Below are positions 32,379 to 41,661 of a stretch of 42,036 nucleotides of DNA, one piece after another. The translations under genes were made by a program, and so were the position numbers. The notes beneath the pieces were generated by a model that had not been told where the DNA came from, did not search any database, and saw nothing but the letters and a program-made list of their open reading frames with translations. Within the stretch, counting starts at the first letter, position 1, and each line of letters starts with the position of its first letter. The DNA is taken from contig NZ_WJBI01000001.1 of NCBI RefSeq assembly GCF_020804225.1, forward strand, positions 653,280 through 695,315, read 5' to 3'. Source of the DNA: Methanosarcina sp. DH2. GTDB taxonomy: Archaea > Halobacteriota > Methanosarcinia > Methanosarcinales > Methanosarcinaceae.

Positions 32379-34730
32379 ATAAAAAACATCTTTGAAAAAC
32401 TAGGACTTTTTGTTCTGAACAACCGTGCAGTCATACTGGCTGTCGTACTTATGCTGGTTCTGCTATCCTTGCAGGGAGCCCAATACATCGAAATGGCATC
32501 CGGAACCGAGACTCAGGTGTCGAAGGATTCGCAGCTGTATAAGGACTATAACCACCTTTTCCTGAACACCTTCAGTACAGAGAGCATCGTTTTGATGGTC
32601 GAGGGAAATGATGTGAAAACCGAAGCCCTCGCAAAAGCCTCCGACAGGCTGGAGCAGCAAGCTATGATGGTTCCCGGAGTCACCAAGGTTTCAAGCGCTG
32701 CATCCATCCTGAAGCAAATTAACTATGCTGAGTCCGGAAGGTCAAATGTTCCGGATTCTGACCGGGAGGTCCGGGAGATGATGGAGAGTTACCCGGAATA
32801 TTTCGAGAGCCTGGTGATTGATGAGACCCACATGCTCACAGTTATCCAGATCGAAGGAAGCAGTACGAGCCAGCAGCAGAAAGACATTATCAATAATATA
32901 GAAATCTCATTAAAAGAATCTGAATTTCCCCCTGGCTACAAATTGACTCTCACAGGCAGGCCTTCGCTGGTGCTTGACATTGAAAGTGAAATGGGAACAA
33001 GTATGGGCATGCTGCTCGGGATCGCCGGAATCCTTATGGTAGTCGTCCTTCTCCTTGTTTTCAAGCATGTCAGATGGGGACTGCTTCCGCTTCCTGTTGT
33101 GTTGCTTGGAGTCCTTTTTACTTTTGGGGTCATGGGATACCTCGACGTGCCAATGACAATGGTTTCCATGGCAGCTTTTCCGATACTGATCGGTCTCGGA
33201 ATTGATTATTCCATCCAGTTCCACAACCGAATGGAAGAGGAAATCCAGAGAGGCAATACTTCTTCGCAGGCCCTTGTCTCTACGATCAAGAACACCGCAC
33301 CTGCCGTACTGGTTGCCCTTATAATGACAGCGCTTGGTTTTGTTGCGCTTTTTACTTCAGTTGTCCCCATGATCCAGGACTTCGGAAAACTCCTGCTCAT
33401 CGGTGTTATCATGTGTTACCTTTCTTCGCTCTTTTTCGGGCTGGTTACTCTTTACAGTTTTGACTGGATCTCCAGAAAAAATCCTTATGGGCTGTTTAAG
33501 AAGAAAGGGGAAGAAAAGGGTAAAGCAGGTAAAAACGGCAAAAATGGACCCGGAGCAATTGAAAATATTCTGAAAAAACTCACAGGTCTTACCCTCAAAT
33601 ATTCTACCTTGATTCTTGTAATTTCCTTCTTGACCTGCTGTGCCGGGCTTTATGCTGATCAGTCAATTCCCATCCAGACTGATACTAACTCTATGATTCC
33701 ACAGGACATGCCTTCCCTTATCAACTACAAAAACATGCAGAGTCTCCTGTCGGGATCCGGAGACCACCTTAATATTATCCTGAAAGTCGATGATGCAAGT
33801 AATCCGGAACTGCTGGAATGGATGGATGAGTTTTCCCAGCATGAAGTTGAAAACAGAGGGCATATTTACAGTGCTTCAAGCATAGTGGACCTCGTAAAGG
33901 AACGAAACGGCGGGACAATCCCCGCGACCTCTGGAGAAATACAGGCAATATACAATGAAATTCCGGAAAGTCAAAAGCAGGAATACATCGAAGGAAACCA
34001 GTTGCTTCATATTAACCTGGACATCGGGACTGCTATGGCAGATCTTGAAATTACGGGAATTGAGGAGCTTCGAGATATTGTCCTGACAGACGTCCAGTGG
34101 ATGCAGCCGCCTCCTGGAGTTTCTGTTACGGTTACAGGCAGCTCGGTAGTTACCATTGATATGGTTTCCGGGCTTACAACAGGCCGAAGTCAGATGACCC
34201 TGCTCGGGGTTCTCCTTGTATTTGTGGGCCTCCTGATTGTTTACAGGGATATCGTAAAGGCTCTTTCTCCCATTATCCCCATGCTGGTCGTAATCGGCTG
34301 GTCAGGTCTTGTAATGTCGGCCCTGAATATTGCATACAACCCTATGACTGCAGTTATGGGCTCTCTGATTCTTGGAGTCGGGTCCGAATATTCAATTCTG
34401 ATGATGGAGCGTTATTTTGAGGAAAGGGATGCCGGAATGAGTCCTGTGAATGCCATATATCAGGCCTCGTCTACTACAGGCACAGCTCTTATTGCTTCGG
34501 GAGCTACAACTGTATTTGGGTTTTCAGCCCTGATCGCTTCGCCATTCCCGATGATGAGTAGTTTCGGACTGATTACGGTAATAGATGTCCTCCTCGCAAT
34601 GGTTGTAACCTTTGTGATCTTCCCGCCTCTTATCGTCCTGATGGACAGTTATCGGGGAAAGAAGCTGGGAATTTTTGAGAGATTACAGGATTTAAGGAAA
34701 AAGCATCTGACCGGACCTATCAATACATGA
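32379..34730 (+). CDS. RND-superfamily (HAE3/MMPL-type) permease, apparent AUA start
   Basis: Large membrane exporter of about 783 residues with two repeats of six helices and two extracytoplasmic loops. Marks are LPVVLLGVLFTFGVMGYL, ILIGLGIDYSIQFHNRMEEE in repeat one and LILGVGSEYSILMMERYFEE in repeat two, plus two short linkers. The first ATG is at 32451, inside the first helix. The conserved N-terminus (KNIFEKLGLFVLNNRAVILA) lies upstream in frame and no ATG, GTG or TTG exists between a TAA at 32364-32366 and 32451. AAGGGGGA at 32365-32372 stands six bases before an ATA at 32379. I therefore place the start there. It probably moves hydrophobic compounds or lipids and follows its two regulators. 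Confidence 0.85.
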   Translation: MKNIFEKLGLFVLNNRAVILAVVLMLVLLSLQGAQYIEMASGTETQVSKDSQLYKDYNHLFLNTFSTESIVLMVEGNDVKTEALAKASDRLEQQAMMVPGVTKVSSAASILKQINYAESGRSNVPDSDREVREMMESYPEYFESLVIDETHMLTVIQIEGSSTSQQQKDIINNIEISLKESEFPPGYKLTLTGRPSLVLDIESEMGTSMGMLLGIAGILMVVVLLLVFKHVRWGLLPLPVVLLGVLFTFGVMGYLDVPMTMVSMAAFPILIGLGIDYSIQFHNRMEEEIQRGNTSSQALVSTIKNTAPAVLVALIMTALGFVALFTSVVPMIQDFGKLLLIGVIMCYLSSLFFGLVTLYSFDWISRKNPYGLFKKKGEEKGKAGKNGKNGPGAIENILKKLTGLTLKYSTLILVISFLTCCAGLYADQSIPIQTDTNSMIPQDMPSLINYKNMQSLLSGSGDHLNIILKVDDASNPELLEWMDEFSQHEVENRGHIYSASSIVDLVKERNGGTIPATSGEIQAIYNEIPESQKQEYIEGNQLLHINLDIGTAMADLEITGIEELRDIVLTDVQWMQPPPGVSVTVTGSSVVTIDMVSGLTTGRSQMTLLGVLLVFVGLLIVYRDIVKALSPIIPMLVVIGWSGLVMSALNIAYNPMTAVMGSLILGVGSEYSILMMERYFEERDAGMSPVNAIYQASSTTGTALIASGATTVFGFSALIASPFPMMSSFGLITVIDVLLAMVVTFVIFPPLIVLMDSYRGKKLGIFERLQDLRKKHLTGPINT

Positions 34731-34779
34731 GTAAGCAGGATCTGGATAAAATTGTACGGTCTGGAGAGAGAAAAATAGC

Positions 34780-34953
34780 ATGAACTCAAGGTTACTTGAT
34801 CTATGGGACTTTACTAAGAGCACACAGGTCCCTGGAAAAAATACGACTCAGGCTCTCTCTCCCCTATTTCTCTTTTCCCTGAATGACATGTTTGGGAGCT
34901 GGGCAGATACAGATTCGTATCTCCAAATGAGATATAATTGCATCCGGTATTAA
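34780..34953 (+). CDS. Possible 57-residue unknown protein (weak)
   Basis: A frame of 57 residues (MNSRLLDLWDFTKSTQVPGK and on) starts 49 bp after the RND gene, with GGAGAGAG 10 bases before the ATG. It has no motif, helix or homologue I recognise, and may be chance. The remaining gap up to 35153 shows nothing else coding. Confidence 0.2.
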   Translation: MNSRLLDLWDFTKSTQVPGKNTTQALSPLFLFSLNDMFGSWADTDSYLQMRYNCIRY

Positions 34954-35153
34954 TCAGACAGGATTTCTTAATTAAGCCCAGGCTTACTCCCTTGCTCTTG
35001 TCATACTCGATGCAGGCGCAAGATCTTTTCCAGAAAGAGGAAGAAAGAACAAGAATAAAATATTATTTTTAAGCTTAGTTTGAGAAAGTATCGGAATATT
35101 TATATGCCATCAGATATTAGTTGAGTTATCAACCATACAAATGTCAATTATTC

Positions 35154-35177
35154 AATTTAGTATAATTGAAAATTCAA
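35154..35177. promoter_or_regulatory. 24-bp site shared by both MarR promoters (copy 2)
   Basis: Inverted relative to the copy at 31170-31193, with 22 of 24 positions matching. It overlaps an inverted repeat TTCAATT-TAGTAT-AATTGAA (35151-35170), as expected for a dimeric winged-helix protein. It ends 36 bp before the second MarR gene. Confidence 0.55.
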
Positions 35178-35213
35178 CGTATATCATGATAATTCATTAT
35201 AATTCTAAAAATT

Positions 35214-35750
35214 ATGGGCCAGTTTTTTAGGGAAAGGGCTCAGAAGGATCCGAAAGATCCGCAAAAAGGGATGATTAAAGAAATGGATGAGGCAACATTG
35301 AGTAAAATAATCCTTCTGTCAATGGAAAGAGATGCTCTCGATAACCTGATTTTTGAGCAGACCTTTCAGAAAAAAATTGCAGGCAAGTTCAGGGAACTGA
35401 GCAAGAACCAGCCAATGGTAATTAAAATCATAGGGACAGAAGGAGAAATTATGCCTTCTACTCTTGGAAAATACACAGGAATGGAAAAGAGCAGTTTAAC
35501 GAGGATGGTTGACGACCTTGAAAAGAAAGGGGTTGTGTTCAGGAAGACCGACCCTGGTGACAGGAGAAAGGTGCTCGTTTCCCTTACCGAAAAAGGGCTT
35601 GATTATTATAATTGTTTAAACCGGATTACCACTGAAATGGCTGATGAAATCCTTCAGTTTGTGGATAATAAGGACGTTGAGGATTATATGCATAGCCTCG
35701 AGACCATGGTAAAAATCCTGCGGAAAATTGATTTCAGCCGGACTGCCTGA
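35214..35750 (+). CDS. MarR-family winged-helix regulator, second cassette
   Basis: Paralogue of the MarR-type protein at 31230. The frame from 35214 gives 178 residues; a start at 35271 or 35283 would make the N-terminus match the first paralogue in length, and no ATG has a good ribosome site. The HTH reads MPSTLGKYTGMEKSSLTRMV and the wing KTDPGDRRKVLVSLTEKG. The C-terminal dimer helix ETMVKILRKIDF matches the first copy. A 24-bp site shared with the first copy lies 36 bp before 35214. It is followed by a TrmB-like gene and an AI-2E-type permease. Confidence 0.86.
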   Translation: MGQFFRERAQKDPKDPQKGMIKEMDEATLSKIILLSMERDALDNLIFEQTFQKKIAGKFRELSKNQPMVIKIIGTEGEIMPSTLGKYTGMEKSSLTRMVDDLEKKGVVFRKTDPGDRRKVLVSLTEKGLDYYNCLNRITTEMADEILQFVDNKDVEDYMHSLETMVKILRKIDFSRTA

Positions 35751-35878
35751 ATAAGGCGGCTGCGATCTGATTCTGGAAAATTACTGGCTATGTGAAATTA
35801 TTGGTCAATTAAGCCGTTAAATTATGAAGAATACCAGATAGATCACATTTTAGCGCGTGAAAGACGGAGGAAACCCTA

Positions 35879-36238
35879 ATGACTCTTAAGCTTGTTGAGA
35901 ACCTTCAGAAACTGGGTTTTACAGGCAACGAAGCCAAAATTTATGCATCACTTATCTGCCTGAGGCAGGCAAAAGCCAGTGAAATTGCTGAAAATGCTGG
36001 AGTTCCGAGACCCAAGATCTATGGAACCCTTAGAGGAATGGAGAAAAAAGGCTACATCAGGATAATCGAAGGCGAACCAACCCTTTTTTGCTGCATCCAG
36101 CCAGAAAAGCTAATTTTAAGGATAAGGGCAGACTTTATGCTTTCTTTAAGTGAAACCGCCAGTGAACTGAATTCCCTGACTCCTGGAAGTAATAACTTTG
36201 CTTCAGAACGTTTCTATGGGGAAAGGGTAAGGGCCTGA
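35879..36238 (+). CDS. Short TrmB-like winged-helix protein, second cassette
   Basis: DNA-binding protein of 119 residues, paralogous to the protein at 31820: MTLKLVENLQKLGFTGNEAK, then EIAENAGVPRPKIYGTLRGM and KKGYIRIIEGEP. Only the TrmB winged helix is present and the effector domain is missing, as in the first copy. GGAGG lies 7 bases before the ATG. It starts 128 bp after the second MarR gene. The cassette order MarR, TrmB-like, transporter repeats that at 31230-34730. Confidence 0.82.
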   Translation: MTLKLVENLQKLGFTGNEAKIYASLICLRQAKASEIAENAGVPRPKIYGTLRGMEKKGYIRIIEGEPTLFCCIQPEKLILRIRADFMLSLSETASELNSLTPGSNNFASERFYGERVRA

Positions 36239-36456
36239 AAATAGAGGAACGGAAAAGGGCCTGAAAATAGAGGAACGGAAGATATCAGACTCTTAAGATT
36301 CTTTTTTCCCTGTCGATGCAGAAGTAGTTCAGAATCTCTTATTTTTTCAATTTTAACGGACTGAAAGGAGCTACTATTTATATTTTTAAGGAACTATCTG
36401 GACACTAAAAACTTCTTATTGACAATAACCAGGTAAGATTTTAAAGGTAGGATTAC

Positions 36457-37505
36457 ATGCCTCTCAGTACCAACAGGAACATATGGCAGTTTCCGGCATT
36501 AACAACTATACTTTTCACGTTTTTTTTTGCAATACTTTTCTATTTTGAGGACATTTTCATAGTCCTCATAGCAGGTGCAATCCTTATCTTGATTACGGAA
36601 AAAGTTATAAAAGCATTCAACAGGTGCATGAACAGGTTTCCGAACTGCAATCGAAGGTAGTGAGTCTAATCCTGCTTACAGGTGCAGGGCTTGCTTTCCT
36701 GTTTCTTCTGGGCAGTCAGGTCCAGAGCCTTGGAGTCCTTATAGGGGATTTCAGCATACAGCAGGACTACGCAAGCGGAGCTTCAGCCCTTTTTTCAGAA
36801 CACGAGTCCGAGCTTTCAAAACTTGTGGATTCCGGAGTTATTAAACCTCAGGATCTGCAAAAAATAGGAAATACTATTTTTTCAGGGATTGCCGATCTTG
36901 TTTCGAAGGCATCTTATTATTTTTTTACCGGCATATTGATAATTCCTCTCATGTTTGGTGTATACTTCAAGCACCATAATAAAATAGGGAACTACATTCA
37001 GTACTACGCTCCTCCTGAACATGCGGATGGAATTGTCAGGGCCTTAAAAAGTATAGGCCGTGAGCTTGAGGATTTCTTCAGTGCTAAAATGCTTGAGTCT
37101 GCTATTATCGGTCTGATTTGCTGTATAGGGTTTTATCTGGCAGGTATTGACGGGTGGCTTTTCCTGGGCATCCTGGCAGGTTTTCTAAATATTATTCCTT
37201 ATATTGGCCCTCTTCTGGGGGCAATCCCTCCTGTTATCGTGGGTTATATCGCCAGTCCGATGACAGCTCTCCTTGCAGTGATAACGGTTATTATTGCCCA
37301 GCTAATTGACAACCTTTACCTCATTCCATTCATGATCTCGGAAAAAGTGAATATTAACCCGCTTTTAAGTGTGGTTTTAACACTTGCCGCCTCCAAGCTC
37401 CTGGGCCCCCTCGGCATGGTACTCGCAATCCCTATATACATTGTATACAAAATAATTATTAAAGAGTCTTATAGGGAACTAGTAAATATATATTATGAAG
37501 ATTAA
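36457..37505 (+). pseudogene. AI-2E/PerM-family permease split by a frameshift
   Basis: Two overlapping frames make up one AI-2E (PerM) family membrane protein. The first (36457-36660) starts after GGTAGGA and encodes the first two helices to CMNRFPNCNRR, where TAG and TGA follow. The second frame (-1 relative to the first) continues at about 36640 with SKVVSLILLTGAGLAFLFLL and carries the rest, including the family's LAGFLNIIPYIGPLLGAIPP and AQLIDNLYLIPFMISEKVNI. The natural join lies at about 36645-36660 (AATCGAAGGTAGTG). A one-base change, a sequencing error or a programmed shift are all possible. The second part alone would lack the first helices. Exported substrates in this family are diverse. 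Confidence 0.75.
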
Positions 37506-37619
37506 TATTCCTTTATGCCTGTATAGTTCAAACACTCTTATGAAATAAGGACTAAAATAAGGACTTTTGAGTACAGGATTAAAAATGCCGGGAGATTTCT
37601 CATAGTACTCCGGAACATA

Positions 37620-37645
37620 GAAAGGTTTAAAAATATATTAAGAGT
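37620..37645 (+). promoter_or_regulatory. TATA-type promoter of the ABC ATPase gene
   Basis: GAAAGGTTTAAAAATATATT is a BRE/TATA-like stretch about 85 bp before the ATG at 37725. It predicts a leader of about 65 bases. It is the best promoter candidate in the 37506-37724 gap. Confidence 0.4.
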
Positions 37646-37724
37646 ATTTGATAAGAGTTATTTGACTGTTGGAGCATTACGACTTTGAAGAACCTGAATT
37701 ACCACTTTGAAGGAGCCTGAAAAT

Positions 37725-38489
37725 ATGATTGAGGTAAAGGGTCTTTCTAAATCTTACGGACAAACGAAAGCAGTAGACGGCGTAGACCTTTCTATCGGGA
37801 AAGGTGAGCTTTTTGGTCTCCTGGGCCCAAATGGCTCCGGAAAAACAACTATGATCAAAATGCTTACAGGGCAAATAAAGCCAACCTCCGGTACCCTTAA
37901 AGTGCACGGCATAAATGTACTCGAAGATCCTCTGAGGGTCAGGGAGCTTGTAGGCGTTATTCCGGAACAGGAAACCCCCCCAAGTTTTCTGACTGCAGAA
38001 GAGTATCTGCATTTTGTTGCAAAGATTCGAAAAATGGAACATTATGAAAAAGTCTGCGAGAAATGGTTCGAATTCTTCGATTTTGGGGACCAGAAAAATT
38101 CACTATGCAAAGACCTTTCAAGGGGTACAAGGCAGAAACTCATGTTTGCCCAGGCTTTTTTACACGAGCCTGAACTTGCCATTATCGACGAGCCACTTAT
38201 CAATCTTGATCCTGTAATGCAAAGAAAGGTTAAGGACTTCTTGCAGGATTATGTGAGGAATGGGGGGACTGTTTTCATTTCCACGCATATCCTTGAAATT
38301 GCAAAAGAAATCTGTACAAGTATAGGAATAATTTACAGAGGAAAGCTGGTTTATAAAGGCCGCCTTGACGACCCCGTGCTTCAGGGTAAAAATTTTGAAG
38401 AGTTTTTCCTGGAGCTTGTCAGCAAACGAAAAGGAATTTCAAAAGATATGCTGGAGGGAACTTTAAAAAGAGTCTCGGCAATAGCCTGA
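37725..38489 (+). CDS. ABC transporter ATP-binding protein (ABC-2 type)
   Basis: ATPase subunit of 254 residues of a probable ABC exporter. Walker A is GLLGPNGSGKTTMIKML, the Q-loop lies in IPEQETPPSFLTAEE, the signature is LSRGTRQKLMFAQAFL, Walker B is LAIIDEPLINLDPV and the switch His is in VFISTHILEIAKEI. These short ATPases pair with ABC-2 permeases. The ATG at 37725 has AAGGAG upstream; an in-frame TTG at 37707 is less likely. The multi-helix protein at 38945 is the natural partner, though 455 bp away. Confidence 0.9.
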   Translation: MIEVKGLSKSYGQTKAVDGVDLSIGKGELFGLLGPNGSGKTTMIKMLTGQIKPTSGTLKVHGINVLEDPLRVRELVGVIPEQETPPSFLTAEEYLHFVAKIRKMEHYEKVCEKWFEFFDFGDQKNSLCKDLSRGTRQKLMFAQAFLHEPELAIIDEPLINLDPVMQRKVKDFLQDYVRNGGTVFISTHILEIAKEICTSIGIIYRGKLVYKGRLDDPVLQGKNFEEFFLELVSKRKGISKDMLEGTLKRVSAIA

Positions 38490-38504
38490 TAATACTTTAT
38501 ATAA

Positions 38505-38530
38505 TATTTTATTGGGAGGCCCATAAAATA
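38505..38530 (+). terminator. Hairpin after the ABC ATPase gene
   Basis: TATTTTATTGGG pairs with CCCATAAAATA across AGG, with one bulged T. It begins 15 bp after the stop at 38489, a good place for a transcription end. The remaining gap to 38944 is AT-rich and contains 12-bp tandem repeats near 38552-38600. Confidence 0.5.
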
Positions 38531-38551
38531 GTCATTTATATATTTATGTAA

Positions 38552-38600
38552 ATAATTATATGAATGATTATATGAATAATTATATGAATACTTATATGAC
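38552..38600. repeat. 12-bp AT-rich tandem repeats
   Basis: The unit TATATGAATAAT occurs about four times with single changes. It is followed by further (TTATTA)-like low-complexity sequence to about 38740. No gene is seen here. Confidence 0.7.
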
Positions 38601-38944
38601 CTAGCATATAAGTTATTATTACTATTATCGTTATTATTGTTATTATTATATAACTCGGTATGTAAATTGTAATTATTATTCTTATTACATGAACAATTAT
38701 GGTATTAATTATATAAATAGCAACTTAATTAAATTTTATAATATCCTGTAACATATTGTCTGTTCTCTAATACCTATCTGTTGCTACCTGTAATACTGCT
38801 CAGGGATGTAAGAACAGAATTTATTAGAAGACAGTCACCTGTGTGAGCAAAAACAGTTGTGGAAAAAGCAAGCATAAAAGTAAGCGTAAAAAATAGCAAG
38901 TAAGAAAAACGGTGAGTATAAAAACAATTGACTGAAGGGATTTT

Positions 38945-40360
38945 ATGTTTGACATTTTCAAAAGTATGATTAAAGAAGAGTGGCGGATGCATTCAAGTCT
39001 CTTCGGGCACAGTGGTTTTGCCTTATTTCCGGTCTTCATTTTCCTGTTTACATTTTTTGTAAGCCTGGTCCTGCCTGTGTTCAGGGAGATCATTACTGAT
39101 GCACAGATAGCTCTCGGGATGCATTACCTTTTCCTGCTTGTGGGGGGCATGGTGGGTGCTTTCGGGCTTATGGGCCGCGAATTAATGAACCGCCGCTTCG
39201 GGCAGGCAAGTCTGATTGCATATTCTTCAAGAGTGCTCCCTGTTTCTGAAAGGTTTATCTTTGCTAACTTCCTTGGAAAGGATATTGTGTACTATTTTGT
39301 CCTTTACATCCTGCCCTTTGTTGCAGGCTTTGCCCTTGCTGCAGTTTTTGTTCCTGCAGGTAATTTCGGTGTTCCTTCAACCATTCTAACTCTTCTTCTT
39401 ACTCTTTCTATTTCTTTTATGATAGGAATTTCTGCAGTATTCTTCCTGTCTACCATTTACGCTCACTCAGGAAAGATTTCTCTTTTCTGTCTGTTTGCTG
39501 CTTCTCTTCTCCTGCTCCATACTTCCGGAAACCTGAGCCAGGACACTCTTTATGCCCTGCCAAGCCTCTCCTTTTTCCTTGTCCCTTCCGAAAATCAGCT
39601 CCTGCTTTCCGGTGTTCTGATCCTTGCTCCTTCCGCTATGTCGCTTATTTTCCTGAAAATTGACTTCCCTCAGGCACAGAAGAGCTTTTCCAACTCCTTT
39701 TCAAAGCTTTGCAGGTATCTGGGTCCGTACAGGTACGCGGCCTTTGTTGCGAAAGATTCCCTTGACCTTAAAAGAAGTGAAGGAGGGATCGGGAAAGTTA
39801 TTTTCTCTTTCGTGCTGCCTCTTTTGCTAGTCTGGATACTGCTGTCCGCTCTCGGGAGGGTTATACCGGCTTTGAACACACTTACACTTTTTGCCCTGGT
39901 GCTGGGAGTGCTTTCATCTTCAATGTATAACTGGCTCACCGAGTATGATATTTTTGCTTCCTATGCCTTTCTCCCCCTGAAGGTCTCTGACATGATAAAG
40001 AGTAAATTGAACAGCTATCTTATCCTTAACCTGGTCCCACTGGTAATTCTTGCACTGCTCGCCCTTCAAAAAGACCCTCTGTCCCTGATCCCGTCCCTGT
40101 TGCTTTTCCTCACGATCTCACTTTACATGGTTTCGGTACTTGTTTACCTTACAGGGCTTTCCCCTTCAATTAACCTCTACAACGGAAAGAACTTTGCTCT
40201 TTATACGCTCTCAGTTATGCCGCTCCTTATGCTTAACATAATCCTGTCCATGTTTGGAACATACTATGCGCTTGTAGACCTGTTGCTGATTCCTGTTGCC
40301 CTGTATCTTCTCGGGAAAGGTTTCAGGAAGTGGGATCGCAATGATTGCCTGTGTTTTTAA
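38945..40360 (+). CDS. ABC-2-type multi-helix membrane permease
   Basis: Integral membrane protein of 471 residues with about 12 hydrophobic helices, for example FALFPVFIFLFTFFVSLVLP, YYFVLYILPFVAGFALAAVF and LFALVLGVLSSSMYNWLTEY. The amphipathic N-terminus DIFKSMIKEEWRMHS resembles the cytoplasmic entry of ABC-2 exporters. No soluble domain is visible. The ABC ATPase gene at 37725 is the likely partner, on the same strand but separated by a 455-bp gap. The substrate cannot be read from the sequence. Confidence 0.75.
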   Translation: MFDIFKSMIKEEWRMHSSLFGHSGFALFPVFIFLFTFFVSLVLPVFREIITDAQIALGMHYLFLLVGGMVGAFGLMGRELMNRRFGQASLIAYSSRVLPVSERFIFANFLGKDIVYYFVLYILPFVAGFALAAVFVPAGNFGVPSTILTLLLTLSISFMIGISAVFFLSTIYAHSGKISLFCLFAASLLLLHTSGNLSQDTLYALPSLSFFLVPSENQLLLSGVLILAPSAMSLIFLKIDFPQAQKSFSNSFSKLCRYLGPYRYAAFVAKDSLDLKRSEGGIGKVIFSFVLPLLLVWILLSALGRVIPALNTLTLFALVLGVLSSSMYNWLTEYDIFASYAFLPLKVSDMIKSKLNSYLILNLVPLVILALLALQKDPLSLIPSLLLFLTISLYMVSVLVYLTGLSPSINLYNGKNFALYTLSVMPLLMLNIILSMFGTYYALVDLLLIPVALYLLGKGFRKWDRNDCLCF

Positions 40361-40653
40361 GGGCCAGCAGTTTCGGATACCCATGATTTATTCTACAATG
40401 GAATAACTCATGGGTTTATTTCCTCAAACCATGAATCTATTACTTCAAACCATGTGTTTATTACCTTCAAGCTTGATTCTTTCCTATTAACACGGTTTTA
40501 TCTCCTTCATAGATGTCTTTTTAAGCCTTAAAGGAAACATATGAAGGAGAAAGGGTTCTACAACCTCTTTTATTTAGAATAAGGGGAAAGAGATTTAGGT
40601 AGTTTAAGCAGTCAGGGGGAAAGGCTACGATACCATTTCTTTTTACGATAGTA

Positions 40654-41040
40654 ATGCTTTTAAAGGCGTTAAGGACACTACTTAAGGACCCTAAGTTCCG
40701 ATCCCTACTGTATCTTGTTGTACTAACCCTTTCTACGGGCACTCTTTTCTATCATTCTGTTGAGGGCTGGGGCTGGCTTGATTCTTTCTATTTTTCAGTT
40801 ATTACGCTGGCAACTGTGGGATATGGAGACTTTACACCTAAAACCGATGTCGGAAAGCTTTTTACTGTAGTCTATATTTTTCTGGGGCTCGGAATTCTTG
40901 TTGGTTTTGTCACACCAATTGGAGAGTATTTAATCGATAGAAGGGTAGAAAAAGTTGAGAAAAAAACGCAGGAAAAAGAAAAATCTGAAACTGAACTTGA
41001 TTTCTCTGGAGTAGTTGGAAAGTTGGAAGGAAAAAGATAA
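40654..41040 (+). CDS. Two-helix potassium channel protein
   Basis: Small ion channel of 128 residues: a first helix (SLLYLVVLTLSTGTLFY, about 17-33), a pore helix and selectivity filter TLATVGYGDFTPKTD (about 52-66), and a second helix (LFTVVYIFLGLGILVGFVTP). The filter TVGYGD is that of K+-selective channels, and four subunits would form the pore. The tail is charged and Lys/Glu-rich (RRVEKVEKKTQEKEKSE), probably a coiled coil, with no RCK domain. The start is uncertain because no ribosome site is seen. The 40361-40653 gap contains imperfect 24-bp repeats. Confidence 0.9.
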   Translation: MLLKALRTLLKDPKFRSLLYLVVLTLSTGTLFYHSVEGWGWLDSFYFSVITLATVGYGDFTPKTDVGKLFTVVYIFLGLGILVGFVTPIGEYLIDRRVEKVEKKTQEKEKSETELDFSGVVGKLEGKR

Positions 41041-41408
41041 AGTTCACTCTTCACCAGGCTTCTTACATCAAATTAATTCAATGATTCATTAAAATACTTT
41101 GTTTTGTAAAGGCAGTGCTTATTACAGTAACATAGTTTGCTTCTGTTTGTTCTCAAATGCACCTGAAGAAGATATATGGACAGGGCCGAAGTAAAAGTGA
41201 CTGAAGAACCAACATTTTGGGATAAGATTATTTGAGTGTATAGTGTCACCATCGTAAATTGATTAGAGATTAGTAAGTTCAATTATAGTTTGATAGGTTG
41301 ATCATATACAAGTTTTTTGAATAAGTGAACATTTGGGTTAGAAACTAATATATATATTTAAAAGAGTATAATTGCTACTTATATAATATATTAAATCAGA
41401 GGTGTCTT

Positions 41409-41546
41409 ATGGCAAAAACAATCAGTGATACTCAAAAGTCAGGAGCTGCTTGTGGAAAAACACCAGCAAAAGCTTCAGCACCGGAAAAATCTGCAAAAAA
41501 GGACGCAAAAGCTGATAGCAAATCGTCCAAGGGTGTAAAGAAGTAA
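41409..41546 (+). CDS. 45-residue Lys/Ala/Ser-rich protein, copy 1
   Basis: A tiny basic protein: MAKTISDTQKSGAACGKTPA, then KASAPEKSAKKDAKADSKSS and GVKK. About a quarter of the residues are Lys, with many Ala and Ser, no hydrophobic core and one Cys. GAGGTG stands five bases before the ATG and a TATA-like TATATATTTAAAA lies at about 41347-41359. It is followed about 500 bp later by a near-identical second copy. The composition resembles histone H1-like tails and disordered nucleic-acid-binding peptides, but that is only an analogy. I recognise no family. Confidence 0.72.
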   Translation: MAKTISDTQKSGAACGKTPAKASAPEKSAKKDAKADSKSSKGVKK

Positions 41547-41661
41547 ATACAGACCAATCACTACCTGAAAGCCAACCCTCTCAGCAGCAACTTATCAAGA
41601 TTCAAGACTTCCAAAAACTGGGAAACTCAGTGAATTCGTAAAATTAAGAGCTCAATCGTGA

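Noticed and set aside
36658-36663. Pyrrolysine read-through joining the two AI-2E frames
   Set aside because: TAG is directly followed by TGA in the same frame, and the conserved continuation is in a different frame.
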